Shown here in pieces: positions 8,201 to 10,549 of a DNA stretch of 10,549 nucleotides. How positions within the stretch are numbered: position 1 is the stretch's first letter; each line of letters begins with the position of its first letter. Source of the DNA: Acanthaster planci (taxonomy: Eukaryota; Echinodermata; Asteroidea; Valvatida; Acanthasteridae); NCBI RefSeq assembly GCF_001949145.1, contig NW_019091362.1, positions 222,451 through 232,999 on the forward strand, written 5' to 3'. The notes beneath the pieces were generated by a model, which was not told the origin of the DNA, searched no databases, and saw only the letters and a list, made by a program, of their open reading frames with translations. The position numbers and the translations under genes are program-made.

Positions 8201-10526
8201 AAGGTGAGTCATCAGCTGAGAATGTTGTAAATTTGTGCTTTTTTTACCCTAACTACCCCAAACCTGCCATACTCCAACAGCAGGTTTTATGAGGTTTTGG
8301 CAGGTTTGGTACTTTACCTGATGAGCTTGTTACATTTTGTTGGACTTGGTATCAAAAGCCCAGGGTGATGATGTTGGATTCTGTGTGAGTTGGAACACAC
8401 ATGGCTCATGGTGTGCAGCGTCTGGCTTGCTGTACCAAGTGTTGGACTATGCTTGATTTTTGTCAGGTTTGGTACCACTTCAGTGCAAGTCATCCTATAC
8501 TGCATAGACCCATCCATACCATATTACTCAAACTCCAACAGGCTCATTCTGTTGGAGTTTATCAGGTTTGGTACAGTGACCTGCATGTACAAGTACATAG
8601 ACAAGTACATGCACCTATGAAGTTCAGTATGCTTTCTAGTGCAAGAGCCTGGGGGTAAGGTTAAAGTGTACCTCTAAAGATGTGTTATTGCTGATATCGA
8701 TGCATCGCTATCTTAGTTTCCTCATTTTCCTACTATGTACCGGTGACAATGGATATTTTTCTGTCTTGTTTGCTAGCCGGTTGTACTGAATGTCCCTCAG
8801 ACCACAGAATGGAAAGGATGGATGCAGTTAGCAATCCTGATATATCACATCACAGGAGCTAGCAGGGTAAAAAACAACCAATAGATTATGACCTTGTGGT
8901 CACATGCATATTTGGTAGAGTCTGGGTGGACAAAGTCTGTGGAGGTTTTTCTTGCCTATGAGTCAATGGATAAGAATACTTTCGATGCTCATTAAAATGA
9001 ATATTGGTACATTTACAATCTCACCCGACAAATCTGGTAAGGTGTTGAGTGATTTTCTGAAAACTAACTTGTATTGCTTACTTCAGTGTGCAGCCCTTCA
9101 AATCTTTCCAAGGAAACTAAATAGTTGTCAGGTTTGTCTACCACAGTGTCTTCAGACACAATGAGTAAGATTTAATCGTAAGTAAGCCATATAGACACAT
9201 GCCTAAGAGTACGTTGGGGGGTTTTTTTGCGCATTTCATTATTCACTTTTAACCACTCCCTGCCAGGGATTCCGGATCCGGAAATGTCTGCTTTATATGC
9301 GTGGCCAGGGTCTCCGAACTCGGTCTGTTTACAAAGTGTTTTTTGGACAAAGAGAATAGGGCCTTGTAACAAAAGACCAGGCTGCTGGGAATTACCGGCA
9401 TTTTTTCACTCTCAAAAGTGGAGATAAACCAGCCTTTTTTTGAAACAGTATACCACGGTTTGGGGCATTTAGAGCGAGCGGATTACCATTGGGGACAAAA
9501 TTGCTCCACCACCGCAGCGATGAGCCACACAGCACCGCTGCATGCTCATCTGGCCCCTATTGAAAAGAGGTCAGCAGCACACTGAGTTAGGTTCATGAAC
9601 AAAAGAATGTTATATAACACTGCAAAATCTGGACTCACTAGAGGGGCCACCAGACAATCCTTCACATGTTTTGTAAGTGTCCAGTAAATGAAGATAGGAA
9701 TATTGAAAGAATTTTGAAAACAGAAACAAAATGATAAATATCCCAGCCCAGTATCATCAACATTGATAACTGCCCACAGGAAGTGGTTAATTGTGATTCA
9801 CACTTTCTTATTTCAACGCTCACCAGCATCACTGAGTTTTACCGCAACTGTATTTTACTCTCTGTTTTTTAACAGAAAATTCCAATCTACATGCATATCA
9901 GGATTCTGGTGGCCAGCTATCTGTTTCAGACTGCTTATGGTCAATTCACTGCCAGCTGGGACAAACAGAAATTCGGTTTAGTGAGAGTGTGTCAGGTAAA
10001 TCTGTAGAAAGGAATGCATATGTACATGGAACGGTCACTGCACTTATTAGAAGTCAAGAGATTTTCACAATTCTAGAATTAAATTGATTAGATACTTATT
10101 ACTAATATCATTTGTTGTGAAGCACAGAGTTAAAGGCGGTTTCTTGAAATATTGAAACTGATGTAAAATGAATTAATTGAAGTGATTGTCTTTAAAATTA
10201 AATAATCAATTCAGTCAGATCTTTTATATTTCAACAGCTGAAATGCTAACATTTATAGACTCAGAAACATGGTCATGAAGAACTGTAAATTGTAGCAATA
10301 CTAAACATGCATGGATAAGCTAAGAATTTCATTCGTGTCTTGCTAAAATTGTTATCTTTTTTCCTGCAGGTTTTGTTCAGGCAGAATTTGTTAGTAGTCT
10401 CACTGTGTTTGGTTATGAATAGACCGTATCAGTTCTACTACTTTGTGCCTCTGGTGTCATTCTGGTATCTACTTATCTACACGACCATGGCATTACCTCC
10501 AAGAGTCACACAGGAGTCAGCATCAG
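1687..10526 (+). CDS. CASD1: CASD1 (sialate 9-O-acetyltransferase), internal exons 1-12 of the part visible here; partial at both ends
   Basis: CASD1 is a Golgi multi-pass membrane enzyme that moves acetyl groups from acetyl-CoA onto the 9-hydroxyl of sialic acid (CMP-Neu5Ac in mammals). Seen here: 12 exons (1687-1731, 2944-3003, 3511-3607, 4643-4714, 5343-5433, 6355-6460, 7044-7171, 7647-7895, 8095-8203, 8777-8866, 9876-9995, 10370-10526) total 1324 bases. All have AG/GT borders and compatible phases, and they join into one open frame of 441 codons plus one base. The product aligns collinearly with my recollection of human CASD1 from about residue 118 to 500. Landmarks are [19 protein letters not shown], the catalytic [20 protein letters not shown] and [11 protein letters not shown]. 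The N-terminal anchor, the GDSR nucleophile and the rest of the Cas1p membrane domain lie outside. No frameshift or in-frame stop is needed, so the gene looks intact. Family assignment is very secure; the activity is inferred from the family. Confidence 0.95.
1732..2943 (+). other. Intron between visible exons 1 and 2
   Basis: GTAAGT donor and TTCCAG acceptor. It contains the diverged tandem repeat and a 52-base segment at 2835-2886 flanked by its own AG and GT, discussed as a cassette candidate. No other coding block was recognised. Confidence 0.8.
1965..2600. repeat. Diverged tandem repeat in the intron between visible exons 1 and 2
   Basis: Several imperfect units can be followed by eye. 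A TCAG-A-TGAAAG core occurs at about 2088 and 2292, with a related AGATTGAAAG at about 2444. Each is followed by a GTCA(N)TGAC-type segment (near 2195, 2371 and 2510) and then an ACCTTTAAGGCACACTCTTC-like stretch. An earlier unit begins near 1968. Spacing is about 150 to 200 bases with many substitutions and gaps, so the boundaries are approximate. Confidence 0.4.
2944..3003 (+). CDS. CASD1: CASD1 visible exon 2 (60 bp, phase 0 to 0)
   Basis: Bounded by TTCCAG and GTAAGT. It encodes [20 protein letters not shown], matching the human block DFLWHPEVNGSM. The N-D-S sequon sits where human has N-G-S, so a luminal N-glycan site seems kept. It belongs to the SGNH/PC-esterase-like catalytic domain. 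The in-phase partner upstream is the exon at 1687, not the candidate 52-bp segment at 2835. Confidence 0.93.
3004..3510 (+). other. Intron between visible exons 2 and 3
   Basis: GTAAGT donor and TTTCTAG acceptor, phase 0. Open frames here are shadows. A short hairpin-like pair TGCCCTCC / GGAGAGGGCA occurs around 3417-3446. Nothing else stands out. Confidence 0.85.
3511..3607 (+). CDS. CASD1: CASD1 visible exon 3 (97 bp, phase 0 to 1)
   Basis: Acceptor TTTCTAG, donor GTACAA. It encodes SASAKP, then the strand [16 protein letters not shown] and EAWQQYR. Human has SIAKPHVIVAGAATWSIKIHN at this place, a core strand and conserved G-x-A-T-W turn of the SGNH-like fold. The last base G joins TG of the next exon to make Val. 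The 159-residue open frame that overlaps here is in another frame and is a shadow. Confidence 0.96.
4189..4204. repeat. 16-bp perfect palindrome
   Basis: AAACTACATGTAGTTT is self-complementary without a spacer and contains the ACATGTA word common in this window. It could be a chance outcome of that enrichment. Confidence 0.5.
4347..4397. repeat. Strong intronic stem-loop, 11-bp plus 6-bp arms
   Basis: ACTGCGTAAGT (4347-4357) pairs exactly with ACTTACGCAGT (4387-4397). Inside it CCACAA (4362-4367) pairs with TTGTGG (4381-4386), leaving a small 4-base bulge on the left and a 13-base loop. Seventeen pairs in 51 bases are unlikely to be chance in this AT-rich intron. Confidence 0.6.
4643..4714 (+). 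CDS. CASD1: CASD1 visible exon 4 (72 bp, phase 1 to 1)
   Basis: Acceptor TTGTTTAG, donor GTAACA. With the carried G it reads [20 protein letters not shown] then WMMQ, matching human MNITSIAPLLEKLAKTSDVYWVLQ. The N-M-T sequon is in the same place as human N-I-T. The amphipathic helix followed by a W-containing strand fits the catalytic domain. Confidence 0.93.
4715..5342 (+). other. Intron between visible exons 4 and 5
   Basis: Phase 1 intron with GTAACA donor and CTGCTGCAG acceptor. It contains the CTTT microsatellite at 5181-5235. The open frames at about 4930-5112 and on the minus strand at 5061-5258 show only low-complexity residues (the latter a Lys-Glu-Arg repeat from the microsatellite). 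Confidence 0.85.
5181..5235. repeat. (CTTT)n microsatellite, about 13.7 uninterrupted units
   Basis: Thirteen perfect CTTT units plus CTT, with a less regular CT-rich lead-in from 5171. Uninterrupted length suggests it is polymorphic. It lies about 110 bases before the exon 5 acceptor. Confidence 0.95.
5343..5433 (+). CDS. CASD1: CASD1 visible exon 5 (91 bp, phase 1 to 2)
   Basis: Acceptor CTGCTGCAG, donor GTAAGT. It encodes [19 protein letters not shown] followed by [11 protein letters not shown], matching human DPVYEDLLSENRKMITNEKI and DAYNEAAVSIL. Human D-P is A-P here, the Ala codon being split by the intron. The Asn-Ala-Ala helix precedes the strand that leads to the catalytic D-x-x-H segment. 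The 114-bp tandem array starts about 80 bases past the donor. Confidence 0.96.
5434..6354 (+). other. Intron between visible exons 5 and 6
   Basis: Phase 2 intron with GTAAGT donor and ATCCATAG acceptor. The first half holds the 114-bp tandem array at 5513-5847; the rest has no feature I recognise. Confidence 0.85.
5513..5847. repeat. 114-bp tandem repeat, three copies
   Basis: Units start at 5513, 5627 and 5741, each with GGGATAAAAAGGAAGTCAT. Copies 1 and 2 are identical by eye over all 114 bases. Copy 3 differs at a few scattered positions and ends early, near 5847. Each unit contains GGGATAA and, 56 bases downstream of its start, TTATCCC in inverted orientation. In copy 1 the pairing extends to nine bases (TTGGGATAA 5511-5519 with TTATCCCAA 5569-5577). 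Confidence 0.95.
6355..6460 (+). CDS. CASD1: CASD1 visible exon 6 with catalytic Asp and His (106 bp, phase 2 to 0)
   Basis: Acceptor TTATCCATAG, donor GTAAGT. After a split Leu codon it encodes [22 protein letters not shown] and then [13 protein letters not shown]. The motif aligns with human LDGLHL, in which Asp270 and His273 complete the catalytic triad with Ser94. Here the Asp codon is at 6425-6427 and the His codon at 6434-6436. Both are intact, which argues for a working esterase-type active site, but the serine partner cannot be seen in this window. N-K-S is a further possible glycosylation sequon. Confidence 0.95.
6461..7043 (+). other. Intron between visible exons 6 and 7
   Basis: Phase 0 intron with GTAAGT donor and CCTACAG acceptor. 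The stretch about 6815-6985 is richer in GC and starts with a CCCGTTTCACAGAGCTGCC motif of the kind often seen at ends of dispersed repeats, but no matching second end was found. The minus-strand open frame crossing it is not supported. Confidence 0.75.
7044..7171 (+). CDS. CASD1: CASD1 visible exon 7: end of catalytic domain, Cys pair, start of membrane helix (128 bp, phase 0 to 2)
   Basis: Acceptor TTTCCTACAG, donor GTAAGT. It encodes [34 protein letters not shown] and LTFCFFIS. Human has ILMNVYCN..VDGSCC followed by LAACFFTLSII, so the conserved cysteines (C of NLVCN and the CC pair) and the following hydrophobic segment agree. The Cys pattern suggests luminal disulfides closing the catalytic domain. 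The helix continues in the next exon. A 132-residue antisense open frame over this exon is a shadow. Confidence 0.95.
7172..7646 (+). other. Intron between visible exons 7 and 8
   Basis: Phase 2 intron with GTAAGT donor and CCTGCAG acceptor. No repeat, RNA gene or coding block was recognised. The ATG at 7573 that opens the frame into exon 8 is intronic and not a start. Confidence 0.8.
7647..7895 (+). CDS. CASD1: CASD1 visible exon 8: membrane helix end, long hydrophilic linker, next helix (249 bp, phase 2 to 2)
   Basis: Acceptor CAACCTGCAG, donor GTAAAA. The split codon gives Cys, then [14 protein letters not shown] completes the first membrane helix and adds basic residues. A polar linker of about 45 residues follows, rich in Pro, Asn, Ser and Gln. 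It ends in [18 protein letters not shown], which matches human QSFCKLGLIMAYFYMCDR. From the basic stretch to K-x-G the segment is roughly 60 residues against about 42 in human, so the linker is longer and unrelated in sequence. Both flanking conserved blocks are in frame, so the linker is real coding sequence. Confidence 0.92.
8095..8203 (+). CDS. CASD1: CASD1 visible exon 9: entry to the Cas1p membrane domain (109 bp, phase 2 to 0)
   Basis: Acceptor with a very long T tract ending TTTTAG, donor GTGAGT. The split codon gives Arg (AG plus G), completing the A-D-R motif, then [36 protein letters not shown]. Human has NLFMKENKFYTHSSFFIPIIYILVLGVFY. It has one clear hydrophobic membrane segment of about 17 residues followed by basic residues. 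Confidence 0.96.
8204..8776 (+). other. Intron between visible exons 9 and 10
   Basis: Phase 0 intron with GTGAGT donor and TTTGCTAG acceptor. It contains the CAGGTTTGGTAC/hairpin cluster (8258-8574) and a 9-bp inverted repeat TGCATGTAC / GTACATGCA at 8582-8590 and 8605-8613. Overlapping short open frames are shadows of these repeats. Confidence 0.85.
8258..8574. repeat. Cluster of repeated CAGGTTTGGTAC motifs and hairpins
   Basis: CAGGTTTGGTAC occurs exactly at 8301-8312, 8464-8475 and 8563-8574. ACTCCAACAG occurs at 8271-8280 and 8532-8541, each about 20 bases ahead of one of these. Two perfect inverted repeats overlap them: CCAAACCTGCCA 8258-8269 with TGGCAGGTTTGG 8298-8309, and AAACTCCAACA 8530-8540 with TGTTGGAGTTT 8550-8560 (9-base loop). 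Confidence 0.8.
8777..8866 (+). CDS. CASD1: CASD1 visible exon 10: EWKGWMQ motif (90 bp, phase 0 to 0)
   Basis: Acceptor TTTGCTAG, donor GTAAAA. It encodes [10 protein letters not shown] then [27 protein letters not shown] with a following Y-H is one of the most conserved signatures of Cas1p, RWA and CASD1 acyltransferases and marks the start of the multi-pass PF07779-type domain. Human differs at only a few positions (LVILIYHISGAS). Confidence 0.97.
8867..9875 (+). other. Intron between visible exons 10 and 11
   Basis: Phase 0 intron with GTAAAA donor and TTAACAG acceptor. The part about 9170-9560 has more CpG and GC than the surroundings and holds the 14-bp palindrome at 9270-9283, which suggests an inserted dispersed sequence, though no ends were found. 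The rest is plain AT-rich intron. Confidence 0.8.
9270..9283. repeat. 14-bp perfect palindrome
   Basis: TTCCGGATCCGGAA is fully self-complementary with two CpG sites. It lies in a GC-richer island of the intron. The TTCCGG half-site resembles an ETS-type binding core, but no function can be claimed. Confidence 0.5.
9876..9995 (+). CDS. CASD1: CASD1 visible exon 11: IYMHIR block (120 bp, phase 0 to 0)
   Basis: Acceptor TTTTTTAACAG, donor GTAAAT. It encodes [20 protein letters not shown] followed by [14 protein letters not shown] and LVRVCQ. Human has LPVYMHIRVLVAAYLFQTGYGHFSYFW then RVCQ. The membrane helix and the R-V-C-Q border are kept. The local run Y-G-Q-F-T-A-S-W departs from the vertebrate Y-G-H-F-S-Y-F-W, losing a His and two aromatics. 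The frame is clean on both sides, so this is substitution and not a splice error. Confidence 0.95.
9996..10369 (+). other. Intron between visible exons 11 and 12
   Basis: Phase 0 intron with GTAAAT donor and a strong pyrimidine tract before CCTGCAG. It is AT-rich and I see nothing further in it. Confidence 0.85.
10370..10526 (+). CDS. CASD1: CASD1 visible exon 12: [11 protein letters not shown] block (157 bp, phase 0 to 1)
   Basis: Acceptor TTTTTTCCTGCAG, donor GTTAGT. It encodes [37 protein letters not shown] and [15 protein letters not shown]. Human has [28 protein letters not shown], nearly the same. Two hydrophobic segments flank the conserved R-P-Y-Q-F-Y-Y turn. The gene continues past the window: the exon ends on one base of a split codon, and the rest of the Cas1p membrane domain must follow downstream. 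Confidence 0.97.
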
Positions 10527-10549
10527 GTTAGTCACTGGACTAAACATCA

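Noticed and set aside
1-10549. CRISPR array, operon, or bacterial defence system
   Set aside because: No direct-repeat/spacer pattern, no ribosome-binding sites and no compact genes; spliced exons show animal DNA. The 114-bp array has no unique spacers.

Overview
The window is animal genomic DNA carrying the middle of one intron-rich gene on the plus strand. It has no bacterial-style gene packing. Coding sequence is confined to short blocks of 45 to 249 bases, each bounded by AG acceptors and GT donors. Joined, the blocks give one uninterrupted reading frame of about 441 codons that matches CASD1 (sialate 9-O-acetyltransferase, Cas1p/RWA acyltransferase family) from start to end. The AT-rich introns, many copies of the ACATGTA motif, a tRNA-derived repeat and a protein close to but distinct from vertebrate CASD1 suggest a marine invertebrate, possibly a lancelet or another deuterostome. 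The species cannot be fixed from this sequence.

Layout. 1-260: a terminal-inverted-repeat element that encloses a minus-strand tRNA-like sequence. 261-1686: non-coding, probably an intron of the same gene. 1687-10526: twelve internal exons. The first exon corresponds to about human residue 118 and the last to roughly residue 500 of about 797. Start codon, signal-anchor, the GDSR serine exon, the remaining membrane segments and the stop codon all lie outside the window.

Protein order. Exons 1-6 encode the rest of the luminal SGNH/PC-esterase-like catalytic domain and include the D-G-x-H motif with the catalytic Asp and His. Exon 7 carries a Cys pair and the start of a membrane helix. Exon 8 completes that helix and encodes a long hydrophilic linker. 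Exons 9-12 enter the multi-pass Cas1p membrane domain.

The introns hold most of the unexplained structure: a 114-bp tandem triplication with inner inverted repeats, a CTTT microsatellite, a diverged tandem repeat at about 1965-2600, a strong stem-loop at 4347-4397 inside a possible foldback element, a repeated CAGGTTTGGTAC/hairpin cluster at 8258-8574, and several perfect palindromes. No new multi-gene system is present. The best leads are the TIR element with an embedded tRNA-like promoter, the young 114-bp array, and a frame-breaking cassette-exon candidate at 2835-2886.
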